From NCBI GenBank assembly GCA_022705325.1, contig JAKJER010000001.1, positions 124,001 through 188,000 on the forward strand: 64,000 nt of DNA. Reading direction: 5' to 3'. This document shows, piece by piece, positions 23,903 through 31,580 of the stretch. This stretch comes from Planctomycetota bacterium (GTDB taxonomy: Bacteria; Planctomycetota; Phycisphaerae; SM23-33). Numbering within the stretch: position 1 is the stretch's first letter; each line of letters starts with the position of its first letter. The notes under the pieces were generated by a model. It was not told the origin of the DNA. It saw only the letters and a list, made by a program, of their open reading frames with translations, and ran no database searches. Made by a program: the position numbers and the translations under genes.

Positions 23903-25180
23903 CTACTTCGCCACGTCGTAGACCAGCAGCGCGTCGTGGTCGCGGATGTACAGCTTCTTGTTCACGATCACCGGGTGGGGCCAGCTCGGTCCGTTGTTGG
24001 TCGCCAGCGTGAACTTGCCCTTGAGCTTGAACTTCTCGGGCGTGGCCTCCACCAGGCACATGGTGGCGTCCTCGTAACGGACGTAGAGCTCGCCGTCGGC
24101 GTAGAGGATGGCGGCTGACTTCTTGCCGACCGGCTCCTGCTGCCAGGCGATCTTCCCGGTGAGCAGCTCGATGCAGGTGAGGATGCCGTTGTTCTGCCCG
24201 CTGCCGCCGTAGAGGTGATCGCCCACCAGCACGACCCCGCCGTGGTGGTTCTCGAACTGCTGGGGTCCCAGCCAGTAGATCTCCTGCGGCTTGATGGCCT
24301 CGCCGCTCCCGGTCAGCTTGAGCAGGGCGCTGCCGGTCTTGTAGCTGGTGGTGCAGAAGACGTAGTCGCCGCGGATGACGCAGTTGGGGATGTTCGCGAT
24401 GCTGTTGGCGACCTTGTTGTAGCCCCACAGGAACTTGCCGTCCTCGGCCCGCACGCCGATGGTGCCCCGCCCGACCGTGGTGACGTACTGCTTGACCCCG
24501 CAGGCGTTGGAGATGACGATCGACCCGTAGCCGCTGCCCTCGGCGCCGCGCTCGCCGATGTTCGGCATGGCGCAGGCCCAGACGGTCTTGCCGGTCTTCT
24601 TGTCGAGGGCGGCCATCATGGCCTTGGGCCCGCCGGGCGTGCAGATCAGCCGGTCGCCGTCGACCAGCGGCGACTCGCTGTATTTCCAGATCTTCATGAC
24701 CTGCCCGTCAAAGTCCTTGGGCAGGCTGCGGCGCCACACTTCCTTGCCGTCGGCCATCTGCACGCACACCAGCTCGCCCTGCGAGCCGAGGGCGTAGACC
24801 CGCTCGCCGTCCAGCGTCGGCGTGCAGCGCGGGCCCGGGCTGCGGCGGTCCTTGTGGGCGGCGCCCACGCGGGCGGACCACACCTCCTTGCGGGCGGCCA
24901 GGTCATAGCACAGGATGAACTGGTCGTCGCCGCGGTCGCCCATGGTGAAGAACCTCCCGCCGTTGAAGTTCAGCGAGGAGAAGCCCTTTCCCAGGCCGTC
25001 CAGGCGCCAGGCCAGCTTGGGCCCGCTTTCGGGCCAGGAGTCCAGCAGGCCGGTCTCCTTGGAAATCCCGTCGCCATTGGGCCCGCGGAAGTTGGGCCAG
25101 GCCAACTCGCCCTCGGCCGCCCACGCCAGGCCCGCCGCCGCCAGCACCGCACTCAACACGCTCAGTCGAATGATCGTCAT
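23903..25180 (-). CDS. Exported PQQ-type beta-propeller protein
   Basis: Protein of 425 residues with a signal peptide (MTIIRLSVLSAVLAAAGLAWA). The mature start WPNFRGPNGDGISKE is a hallmark of planctomycete outer-membrane-assembly-like PQQ-repeat propellers. Blades contain DLAARKEVW, DGERVYALGSQGELVCV, DKKTGKTVWAC and LTGKIAWQQEP. It resembles BamB in fold but is probably a periplasmic protein of unknown binding partner, and no cofactor site was verified. AGGAG lies 8 nt before ATG 25180. Confidence 0.85.
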   Translation of the reverse strand: MTIIRLSVLSAVLAAAGLAWAAEGELAWPNFRGPNGDGISKETGLLDSWPESGPKLAWRLDGLGKGFSSLNFNGGRFFTMGDRGDDQFILCYDLAARKEVWSARVGAAHKDRRSPGPRCTPTLDGERVYALGSQGELVCVQMADGKEVWRRSLPKDFDGQVMKIWKYSESPLVDGDRLICTPGGPKAMMAALDKKTGKTVWACAMPNIGERGAEGSGYGSIVISNACGVKQYVTTVGRGTIGVRAEDGKFLWGYNKVANSIANIPNCVIRGDYVFCTTSYKTGSALLKLTGSGEAIKPQEIYWLGPQQFENHHGGVVLVGDHLYGGSGQNNGILTCIELLTGKIAWQQEPVGKKSAAILYADGELYVRYEDATMCLVEATPEKFKLKGKFTLATNNGPSWPHPVIVNKKLYIRDHDALLVYDVAK

Positions 25181-25604
25181 GGAGTTTCTCCTGCGTTGAT
25201 CGCCCTGTATGTGAAGTCCGATCCACCGGCCGCCCTTGCCCGCGCGGGCCGGTCAAGCCAGCCTCGAGCGGCCAAGGAACGCTCGTCGCCCTGCCAAACG
25301 GGCGGGCGGACGGGCGATTGCCCGCGGGCGGCCGGGGAATCGTTCCGCCGGCGGGCAAAGGACACTTGACGTACACGTCGAGGCGCGGTAAGAAACGCAG
25401 GTGATAGGACTGTTCGGGTGCGGTTTTTTGAGGAGAGGTCTTCTCTGCCCGAACGGTGGGGCATTGCCGGCAGCGATGTCCCGTTTGCAAGGGGTACGAC
25501 AGGCCGCGCAGAGTAAGTGTGTATGGTCACGTCCGCTGAGCACATCCCCGCCCTGAACCCGTACGCTGGCGAACCCGTATCGGCCGTTTGTAAGGGAGTT
25601 CCCC
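25181..25604. other. Gap holding the leader region of the cold-shock gene
   Basis: 424 bp without a gene. The distal part lies upstream of the leftward propeller gene. The proximal part from about 25400 is the predicted leader of the cold-shock gene, a roughly 205 nt untranslated stretch that is less GC-rich than its surroundings. Confidence 0.55.
25366..25394 (+). promoter_or_regulatory. Candidate promoter for the cold-shock gene
   Basis: TTGACG (25366-25371) and TAAGAA (25389-25394) are 17 bp apart. Transcription from here would give a long 5' untranslated leader of about 205 nt, as seen for many cspA-type genes, where the leader folds differently in the cold. Confidence 0.45.
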
Positions 25605-25805
25605 ATGGCGAAAGGAACAGTGAAGTGGTTCAATGATTCCAAGGGCTTCGGCTTCATCACCGCTGAAGACGGAACCGATGCCTTCGTCCACTACGGCGAC
25701 ATCCAGGGCGACGGGTTCCGCTCGCTGGCCGAGGGCGAAGCGGTGGAGTTCGAGATGACCCAGGGCCCCAAGGGTCCCAAGGCCATCAATGTCCGCAAGG
25801 CGTAG
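25605..25805 (+). CDS. Cold-shock domain protein (CspA family)
   Basis: Single OB-fold protein of 66 residues. The RNA-binding motifs KGFGFI (RNP1) and DAFVHY (RNP2) are intact, framed by [11 protein letters not shown] and [11 protein letters not shown]. Such proteins are single-stranded nucleic-acid chaperones that melt RNA structure at low temperature. The long leader supports post-transcriptional control. Confidence 0.96.
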   Translation: MAKGTVKWFNDSKGFGFITAEDGTDAFVHYGDIQGDGFRSLAEGEAVEFEMTQGPKGPKAINVRKA

Positions 25806-25984
25806 ACCGCCTCGAAACGCCACCATTCTCTGAGCTTTTCGGGTTTTCCGAGCCGGCCTTTGCCAGGCTCGGCCGAACGGCTATTGCGTCCGGCAGGCGT
25901 CTGCCTGCTTCTCCGGCGAGCCCCCAGCGGACTCGCGGGCGGCGGGCAGTCACCTGCCGGATGTTCTTCTTCCCCAGGCCAACG

Positions 25985-26923
25985 CTATCGGCCATTCCGG
26001 CCGGCCCGTTTCCGCTCGGCCCAGCGCGGGTACACCTCCACGACGGCGAAGGCGCCCAGCATGATCGCTCCGCCGGCCAACTGGACCAGCGTCAGGCGGT
26101 CGCCCGCGACCAGACCGAACAGGGCGGCGAACAACGGCTCGAGGAACATGATCATGGCCACCTCCACCGCCGACAACCTCCGCTGGGCCAGCGTCTGGAT
26201 GATATAGGCGGCTGCGGTCGCCAGCAGGCCCGTGATCAGCAGGGCAGGCCAGACCGAGGCCGAGGGCAGCGCCAGCGGCTGAACCGCCGGCCAGACAGCC
26301 AGGTAGACCAGGGCGGCCATGGTGATCTGCCCCTGGGCCAGGGCGGCGGGGGGGTAGCGCTTGGCTGCGCGGTCCAGCAGGGCGACGTGCAGCCCGAAAC
26401 AGGCGGCGCAGAGGACCGTGAGCAGATCGCCCAGGCCTCGTCGGCTCAACTCCGCCGCCCCTGTGCCGGCGTGGACCGTCGCCTCCGGCCCGCTGCACGT
26501 GAGCAAGTACAATCCGCCGACGGCGGCGGCGATGGCGAACCAGAGCTTGCCCGGCGTGCGGACGCCGAAAAGCGCGCGGTTGGCCAGCGGAGCGAAGACC
26601 ACGAACAGCCCGGTGATCAATCCGCTGCTGGTGGCCGTGGTCAGGTCCAGCCCGAGAGTCTGGAGCAGGAACCCGCCCGCCAGCGCCAGCCCGACCAGGG
26701 CGCCGACGGCCAGGCTGCGCCCGCCGCACCAGCGGGCGGTGAACGGGGCCATCACGGCCGCGGCGATCGCGAACCGCACAGCCAGGAACGGCACGACCCC
26801 GAACTCCGCGATGGCCCGCTTGACCAGGACGAATGTCCAGCCCCACACCGCCACCACGCCCAACAGCAACAGCGACAGCACCAGCCGGCTGGAGAAGAAG
26901 GATGATTGCCTATGGTCGCTCAT
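25985..26923 (-). CDS. EamA/DMT-family transporter
   Basis: Inner-membrane protein of 312 residues with about ten hydrophobic helices arranged as two EamA halves. Examples are LLLGVVAVWGWTFVLVKRAI opening the first half, and YIIQTLAQRRLSAVEVAMIMFLEPLFAALFG with AGGAIMLGAFAVVEV closing the second. DMT exporters move amino acids, nucleotide metabolites or drugs. The substrate cannot be called. Start 26923 (MSDHRQ) is chosen over 26971 because the extra residues add nothing family-like. Confidence 0.88.
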   Translation of the reverse strand: MSDHRQSSFFSSRLVLSLLLLGVVAVWGWTFVLVKRAIAEFGVVPFLAVRFAIAAAVMAPFTARWCGGRSLAVGALVGLALAGGFLLQTLGLDLTTATSSGLITGLFVVFAPLANRALFGVRTPGKLWFAIAAAVGGLYLLTCSGPEATVHAGTGAAELSRRGLGDLLTVLCAACFGLHVALLDRAAKRYPPAALAQGQITMAALVYLAVWPAVQPLALPSASVWPALLITGLLATAAAYIIQTLAQRRLSAVEVAMIMFLEPLFAALFGLVAGDRLTLVQLAGGAIMLGAFAVVEVYPRWAERKRAGRNGR

Positions 26924-26974
26924 GAGGCCGGGTTGATGTCCGAGCGGGACAACACGATGTCGCGAAGGCACGGG

Positions 26975-27958
26975 TCATTGGCCCGCCGGCGCGAACTTCT
27001 GCGCCCGCTTGCCCTGGATGTCGCACACGTAGAGGTTGCCCTTGGCGTCCAGGGCCATCCCGTGCAGCCAGTCCACCTGTCCCGGCTGCCGGCCCCGGGG
27101 CAGTTCGGCGCGGGCCAGGACCCGCCCGGCTGTGTCGAACCGGATCACAAGCTGGTCCACGGGGGGCAGCTCGGCGTAGCCCTTCTTGCCCTCGCGGCTC
27201 ATCAGGCTCGACCCGCACGCCCAGATCTCGTCCTTGTCGGTGATCCACAGGCCCCACGGGATCATCGTGTCCTTCCACTGGGCCACGAACGTGCCGTCCT
27301 GCTCGAACACCTGCACCCGCTGGTTGGTGCGGTCGGCGACGTAGAGCCGCCCCTTGCTGTCGGCCACGATCGAGTGGGGCAGGTCGAACTCGCCCGGGCC
27401 GAGCCCCTTCTTGCCCCAGGCCTTGACGAACTTGCCGTCCTTGTCAAAGTGGACGATCCGGCTGTTGCCGTACCCGTCGGTCACGAACACCTCGCCGCTG
27501 GGCAGGACGACCATGTCGGTGGGCTTGTTCAGGTGCGTCTCGTCGCAGCCGGCCTGGCCGGTCGTGCCCAGCGTCCGCAGCAGCTTGCCCTCCGGCGTGA
27601 ACTGCATGACGGTGTGCGTGCCGATGTCCGCCAGCCAGACGTTGCCCTCCCGGTCGAAGCGGAGGTAGTGGGCCGACTTGATCTCCTTCTGGCCCCAGCC
27701 GCGGACGTACGTGCCGCTCGCGTCGTACACCTGCACGGGCGGCTCGGCCCGCGTGAACACCCACACGAGCCCCTTGGCGTCCACCGCGACCCCGGAGGTC
27801 TGTCCCCAACTCGCCTCGGCCGGGCGGGTGGGCCAGGACTTGTCCGCCACGAAGCGAAGGGTCTGGACCTTCTGAGCGTCCTCGCTCCGGGCCTGCAACC
27901 CCGCGCCGACCATCACCGCAAACATCACCAACGCCAAGCGTCTTGTCCAAGCGCTCAT
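26975..27958 (-). CDS. Exported NHL-repeat beta-propeller protein
   Basis: Protein of 327 residues with a signal peptide (LALVMFAVMVGAGLQARS) and six NHL-type blades: SGVAVDAKGLVWVFTR, YLRFDREGNVWLAD, TDMVVLPSGEVFVTDGYGN, HSIVADSKGRLYVADRTNQR, WGLWITDKDEIWA and HGMALDAKGNLYVCD. The YGNSRI and TNQRVQVF segments are classic blade edges. Extracytoplasmic NHL propellers are typically protein- or ligand-binding, and some are lyases. ATG 27958 has AGGAG 7 nt upstream. Confidence 0.85.
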   Translation of the reverse strand: MSAWTRRLALVMFAVMVGAGLQARSEDAQKVQTLRFVADKSWPTRPAEASWGQTSGVAVDAKGLVWVFTRAEPPVQVYDASGTYVRGWGQKEIKSAHYLRFDREGNVWLADIGTHTVMQFTPEGKLLRTLGTTGQAGCDETHLNKPTDMVVLPSGEVFVTDGYGNSRIVHFDKDGKFVKAWGKKGLGPGEFDLPHSIVADSKGRLYVADRTNQRVQVFEQDGTFVAQWKDTMIPWGLWITDKDEIWACGSSLMSREGKKGYAELPPVDQLVIRFDTAGRVLARAELPRGRQPGQVDWLHGMALDAKGNLYVCDIQGKRAQKFAPAGQ

Positions 27959-28121
27959 GCGAGTCTCCTTGAGATGGCGTCCCATTGTCCGTCCGGTCCG
28001 GGAAGATCGCCACACCAAAATCTCCCTCTCAGCCTCTCTGCGCCCTCTCCGGTCGCCAACCTGCCTGGGGCAGACGGGCCTGCCTGCCGCGGGCAGATCG
28101 AAAATCGTCAATCGACAATCC
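27959..28121. repeat. Gap upstream of the cobalamin operon with dispersed repeat text
   Basis: The stretch contains a CTCTCTGCGCCCTCTC tract (near 28033) related to a repeat at 38284, and an ATCG-AAAATC/ATCGACAATC tract (28098-28120) also found at 40410 and 41250. No gene is seen. The promoter for the cobalamin operon begins at its end. Confidence 0.55.
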
Positions 28122-28150
28122 TTGACGCCGCCAGCCGCCCCTGCTAGCAT
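28122..28150 (+). promoter_or_regulatory. Promoter of the cobalamin operon
   Basis: TTGACG (28122-28127) and TAGCAT (28145-28150) are exactly 17 bp apart and lie immediately before the riboswitch, so the RNA would begin near 28157. Confidence 0.75.
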
Positions 28151-28302
28151 GTGCTGGTCTCTACAGAGACTGGGAAGCTGGTGTGAATCCAGCGCGGCCC
28201 CGCCACTGTAACCGGGTACGAAAGCCGCAAGACGCAGCCACTGGTCCGGGCGATCGGGAAGGCCGCGGCGAGTAGGACGATCCGGGAGCCAGGATACCGG
28301 AA
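28151..28302 (+). promoter_or_regulatory. Cobalamin (adenosylcobalamin) riboswitch
   Basis: The aptamer shows the conserved elements in order: GGGAAGCTGGTGTGAATCC near 28172, CCCCGCCACTGTAACCGGG near 28198-28215, and the B12 box GAGCCAGGATACC at 28285-28297. Downstream, CACGC/GCGTG (28303-28317) and CCTT/AAGG hairpins precede the AAAGGA ribosome-binding site of cobC, which itself lies in a TTTGCGCAAA palindrome. This is consistent with translational control, although transcriptional control is not excluded. It would shut down the 18 kb operon below when cobalamin is plentiful. Confidence 0.95.
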
Positions 28303-28401
28303 CACGCGTTATGCGTGCCTTCGAGGGAAGGCCACAAGTTCTTTGCGCACTTGAGGCTCGTCCGTCGAGGGCGGGCTTTTCGTTTGCGCAAAGGACGACG
28401 C

Positions 28402-29034
28402 ATGGCCTCTCGACTGCTGCTCGTGCGACACGCCGACACCGGGCCCAAGTACAAGGGGCGGTACCTCGGCAAGACCAACGTGCCCCTGGCGGCCGGTTCG
28501 TTCGAGCAGGCCCACGCCCTGGCGCCGATGCTGCGGACGTTTTCCGTCGGCTGCTGCTGGTCCAGTCCCATGCGCCGCGCCCTCCAGACCGCCCAGGCCG
28601 CCACCGAGGGCCTGGACCTCTCCCTCCAGATCGACGACGACCTCCGCGAGGTCGACATGGGTTACTGGGAGGGCAAGACCTTCGCCGAGATCGCGGCTGA
28701 CTGGCCCAAGGAGGTCCATGCCTGGTCGGAGCTGTCCGACGACTTCCAGTTCCCCGGCGGAGAGGTCGTGGGAGGCTTCCTGGCCCGCGTCCGCGCCGCC
28801 GCGGACCGGCTGGCCGCCCTCGACTGCCCCGTCGCCCTGGCCATCAGCCACGGCGGGGTCATCCGGACCATGATCTGCTACCTGCTGGGCCTGGAGTTCA
28901 AGAGCTACCTGCTGTTCAAGATCAAGACGGCCTCCATCACCGTAATCGACCTCTTCGGTCCCGAGGCCGCCGCCGCCGGACAGCGGGGAATCCTCAGCGG
29001 GCTGAACCTGGAACCGCATGGCAATTCCCAATGA
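28402..29034 (+). CDS. cobC: Alpha-ribazole phosphatase, histidine phosphatase family
   Basis: Protein of 210 residues. LLLVRHADTG carries the phosphohistidine of the family, RYLGKTNVPL is typical for CobC-type members, and MGYWEGKTFAEI and LAISHGGVIRT supply the other active-site residues. It removes the phosphate from alpha-ribazole-5'-phosphate or from cobalamin-5'-phosphate in nucleotide-loop assembly. It is the first gene after the riboswitch. ATG 28402 follows AAAGGA, and longer frames would overlap the regulatory hairpins. Confidence 0.88.
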   Translation: MASRLLLVRHADTGPKYKGRYLGKTNVPLAAGSFEQAHALAPMLRTFSVGCCWSSPMRRALQTAQAATEGLDLSLQIDDDLREVDMGYWEGKTFAEIAADWPKEVHAWSELSDDFQFPGGEVVGGFLARVRAAADRLAALDCPVALAISHGGVIRTMICYLLGLEFKSYLLFKIKTASITVIDLFGPEAAAAGQRGILSGLNLEPHGNSQ

Positions 29035-29129
29035 ACCGACGAGAAAGGCGACAAGGCCCAGTGCCTTGAAGAACCACGGCCGGCAATGAACCAACTGACT
29101 GACCACTGACTACGGGCTACTGAAAACAG

Positions 29130-29693
29130 ATGTCTCTTCTCCATCTCATCACCGGCGGCAGCAGGAGCGGCAAGAGCGCATACGCTCAGTCGCTGGCCGA
29201 GTCGATTCGCTCGGCCGGGCGCACGTACGTGGCCACCTGCCCCGTGCTGGACGAGGAGATGCGCCAACGGATCGAGCGTCACCGCCGCGATCGCCAGGGG
29301 CGCGGCTGGCGGACCGTGGAGGCCCCGCTGGAGCTGGCCCGCGCGGTGGCCGACGCGCCGGCCGGGCACGTCGTCCTGGTCGACTGCCTGACCCTGTGGG
29401 TCAACAACCTGCTCTACCAGGCCCAGCAGGGCGGCGGCGACCTGGACGAGGACGAGTTGGCCCGCCTGGCGGGCGAGCTGGCCGCTGCCTGTCGCGGGCG
29501 GAGCGAGCCGGTGATCCTGGTGACCAACGAGGTGGGCATGTCCATCGTGCCCGAAAACGCCCTGGCCCGCCGCTACCGCGACCTGGTCGGGCGGTGCAAC
29601 CAGGTGCTGGCCGCCGCCGCCGACGAGGTGACGCTGGTCGCGTGCGGCTGCCCGCTGAACCTGAAGGCTCAGAACGCGAAACCGAACCCATAG
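29130..29693 (+). CDS. cobU: Adenosylcobinamide kinase / adenosylcobinamide-phosphate guanylyltransferase
   Basis: Bifunctional enzyme of 187 residues. Walker A is GGSRSGKS, the guanylyltransferase histidine lies in IERHRRDR, Walker B is VLVDCLTLWVNN, and VTNEVGMSIVPEN and GRCNQVLAAAADEV complete the family pattern. It phosphorylates adenosylcobinamide and attaches GMP from GTP. The 95 bp gap before it contains short TGACCACTGACTAC text but no regulatory site I recognise. No strong ribosome-binding site precedes ATG 29130. Confidence 0.95.
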   Translation: MSLLHLITGGSRSGKSAYAQSLAESIRSAGRTYVATCPVLDEEMRQRIERHRRDRQGRGWRTVEAPLELARAVADAPAGHVVLVDCLTLWVNNLLYQAQQGGGDLDEDELARLAGELAAACRGRSEPVILVTNEVGMSIVPENALARRYRDLVGRCNQVLAAAADEVTLVACGCPLNLKAQNAKPNP

Positions 29694-29707
29694 GACCCAT
29701 TCGACCC

Positions 29708-30763
29708 ATGCTTTCCGAAACGATATCTACAATCGAACCTCAGTCCGCCGAGTGGCGGGACAAAGCCAGGCGTCGCCTCGACCAGCTCACCATGCCTCAC
29801 TGGGCGCTGGGAAGGCTGATGGACCTGGCCATGGACCTGGCCGGCATGACCCGGTCGATGCGTCCGCCGGTGGCCCGCAAAGCGGTGGTGACGATGGCGG
29901 GCGACCACGGCGTGGCGGCGGAAGGCGTCAGCAAGTATCCGCAGGAAGTGACCGGCCAGATGGTGCGGAACTTCGTCGCCGGCGGGGCGGGCATCAACGC
30001 CCTGGCCCGTTGTGCCGGGGCGGAAGTGGTCGTCGTCGACATGGGCGTGGCGGCCGACCTGGGCGACCTGGCTGCCGCGGGCAAGATCGTCTCGCGCCGC
30101 GTCGCCGGGGGCACGGCCAATCTCGCCGCCGGTCCGGCCATGAGCCGCGAGCAGGCCCTCCAGGCCGTCGAGGCCGGCATCGGCGTCGCCCGCGAGCTGG
30201 GCGAGCGGGTGGACGTGTTCGGCACGGGCGACATGGGCATCGCCAACACCACGCCCAGCACGGCCATCCTGGCCTGCGTGAGCGGGTCGGCCATCGAGGA
30301 CGTCACCGGTCGGGGCACGGGCATCGACGACGCCCAGCTCGCCCTCAAGATCGACGTCGTCGCCCGGGCCCTGGCCGTCAACCGACCCGACCCCGCCGAT
30401 GCCTTGGACGTGCTGAGCAAGGTCGGCGGGTTCGAGATCGCCGGCCTGGCCGGGCTCATCCTCGGCGCCGCCGCCCGGAAGAAGCCCGTCCTGGTCGACG
30501 GATTCATCTCCACCGCAGCCGCCCTGATCGCGCACCTGCTCTGCCCGGCCTGCGGCGACTACATGATCGCCGCCCACCGCTCCGTTGAGTTGGGCCACCG
30601 CTTCATGCACAAGCACCTGGGCAAGCTGCCTCTGCTGGACCTCAATCTCCGCCTGGGCGAGGGCACCGGCGCCGCCCTGGCCATGCACCTGGTCGACGCC
30701 GCAGCCGCGGTGCTGACCGAGGTGGCCACGTTCGAGGAGGCGGCCGTCTCGAAGGCCGAATGA
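29708..30763 (+). CDS. cobT: Nicotinate-nucleotide:dimethylbenzimidazole phosphoribosyltransferase
   Basis: Protein of 351 residues, the standard CobT length. VTMAGDHGVAAEGVSKYPQ, GGAGINALARCAGAEV, FGTGDMGIANTTPSTAI and LRLGEGTGAALAMHLVDAA (with the catalytic glutamate) are conserved. It activates the lower-ligand base to alpha-ribazole-5'-phosphate. No bluB or bza genes for base synthesis are in the window. It begins 14 bp after cobU; the alternative upstream frame would run through cobU. Confidence 0.96.
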   Translation: MLSETISTIEPQSAEWRDKARRRLDQLTMPHWALGRLMDLAMDLAGMTRSMRPPVARKAVVTMAGDHGVAAEGVSKYPQEVTGQMVRNFVAGGAGINALARCAGAEVVVVDMGVAADLGDLAAAGKIVSRRVAGGTANLAAGPAMSREQALQAVEAGIGVARELGERVDVFGTGDMGIANTTPSTAILACVSGSAIEDVTGRGTGIDDAQLALKIDVVARALAVNRPDPADALDVLSKVGGFEIAGLAGLILGAAARKKPVLVDGFISTAAALIAHLLCPACGDYMIAAHRSVELGHRFMHKHLGKLPLLDLNLRLGEGTGAALAMHLVDAAAAVLTEVATFEEAAVSKAE

Positions 30764-30764
30764 C

Positions 30765-31580
30765 ATGAGAAGCTTCGTCGCCGCATTGCGGTTCCTCACG
30801 CTCCTGCCCCTGCCCGGGCGCTACGGCAGCGATGCCCGCGACCTGGCCGCCAGCGTGTGGTTCTTCCCCGTCGTCGCCCTGCTGCTGGGTGCGGTGGCGG
30901 CGGCCTTCGCGTTCGTCGTGCCTCACCACATCCTGCCCGCCTGGCCGGGCGCGGTGCTCACGGTCATCCTGCTGCTGGCCCTCTCGGGCGGCCTGCACAT
31001 GGACGGCCTGAGCGACACCGCCGACGGATTCCTCAGTTCCCGCTCGCGCGAGCGGATCCTGGAAATCATGAAGGACAGCCGCACCGGGGCCATGGGCGTG
31101 ATGGCGGTGGCCTGCACGCTGCTGCTCAAGGCGGCCTGCCTGGCCCAGTTCCAGTGGGACGAGCTGTTCGTCCGCGTCCTGCTGATGGTGCTGGCCGGGC
31201 GGTGCATGATGGTGGTCTCCATCATGCTCCTGCCTTACGCCCGTCCCGAGGGCGGGCTGGGGACGGCGTTCTTCACGCCTCGCTCGCCGGCGCACCGCCT
31301 GGCGTGCGTCGCCTGGGCGCTGGGCGTGCTGGCGGCGGCGGCGTGGGTGCTGCAAAGCTACGCGGGCCTGGTGGCGGCGGCGGGGGCCCTGGCGGGCACG
31401 CTGCTGTTGGCCGGCGTCTGCTATCGCAAGATCGGCGGGGCCACCGGCGACACCGTCGGGGCGACCTGCGAGATCGCCGAGACCGTCACCGCGCTGTGCT
31501 TCTCGGCCTATCACGTCTCGCTGCTGGTCGAGCCCGATCACGTCACCAGGCTCATAGGCCTGACCGGAGGCGTGCCATGA
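30765..31580 (+). CDS. cobS: Adenosylcobinamide-GDP ribazoletransferase (cobalamin synthase)
   Basis: Integral membrane protein of 271 residues with about seven hydrophobic helices. RFLTLLPLP near the start, [34 protein letters not shown] (read as two adjacent motifs) and [12 protein letters not shown] near the end are family markers; the DGLSDTADG aspartates bind metal. It joins adenosylcobinamide-GDP to alpha-ribazole at the inner membrane. It starts 1 bp after cobT and overlaps the next gene by 4 nt. Confidence 0.95.
   Translation: MRSFVAALRFLTLLPLPGRYGSDARDLAASVWFFPVVALLLGAVAAAFAFVVPHHILPAWPGAVLTVILLLALSGGLHMDGLSDTADGFLSSRSRERILEIMKDSRTGAMGVMAVACTLLLKAACLAQFQWDELFVRVLLMVLAGRCMMVVSIMLLPYARPEGGLGTAFFTPRSPAHRLACVAWALGVLAAAAWVLQSYAGLVAAAGALAGTLLLAGVCYRKIGGATGDTVGATCEIAETVTALCFSAYHVSLLVEPDHVTRLIGLTGGVP

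Noticed and set aside
26906..28147. A 413-codon plus-strand frame
   Set aside because: It is antisense to the NHL-repeat propeller gene, whose blades, signal peptide and ribosome-binding site are convincing.
28315..28401. Upstream in-frame start for cobC
   Set aside because: It would begin within the riboswitch expression platform. The ATG at 28402 has AAAGGA at the right spacing and gives the normal family start.
30857..31576. Upstream extension of the CobD-CobQ frame
   Set aside because: The extension runs out of frame through cobS. The ATG at 31577 overlaps the cobS stop as in the other gene junctions.
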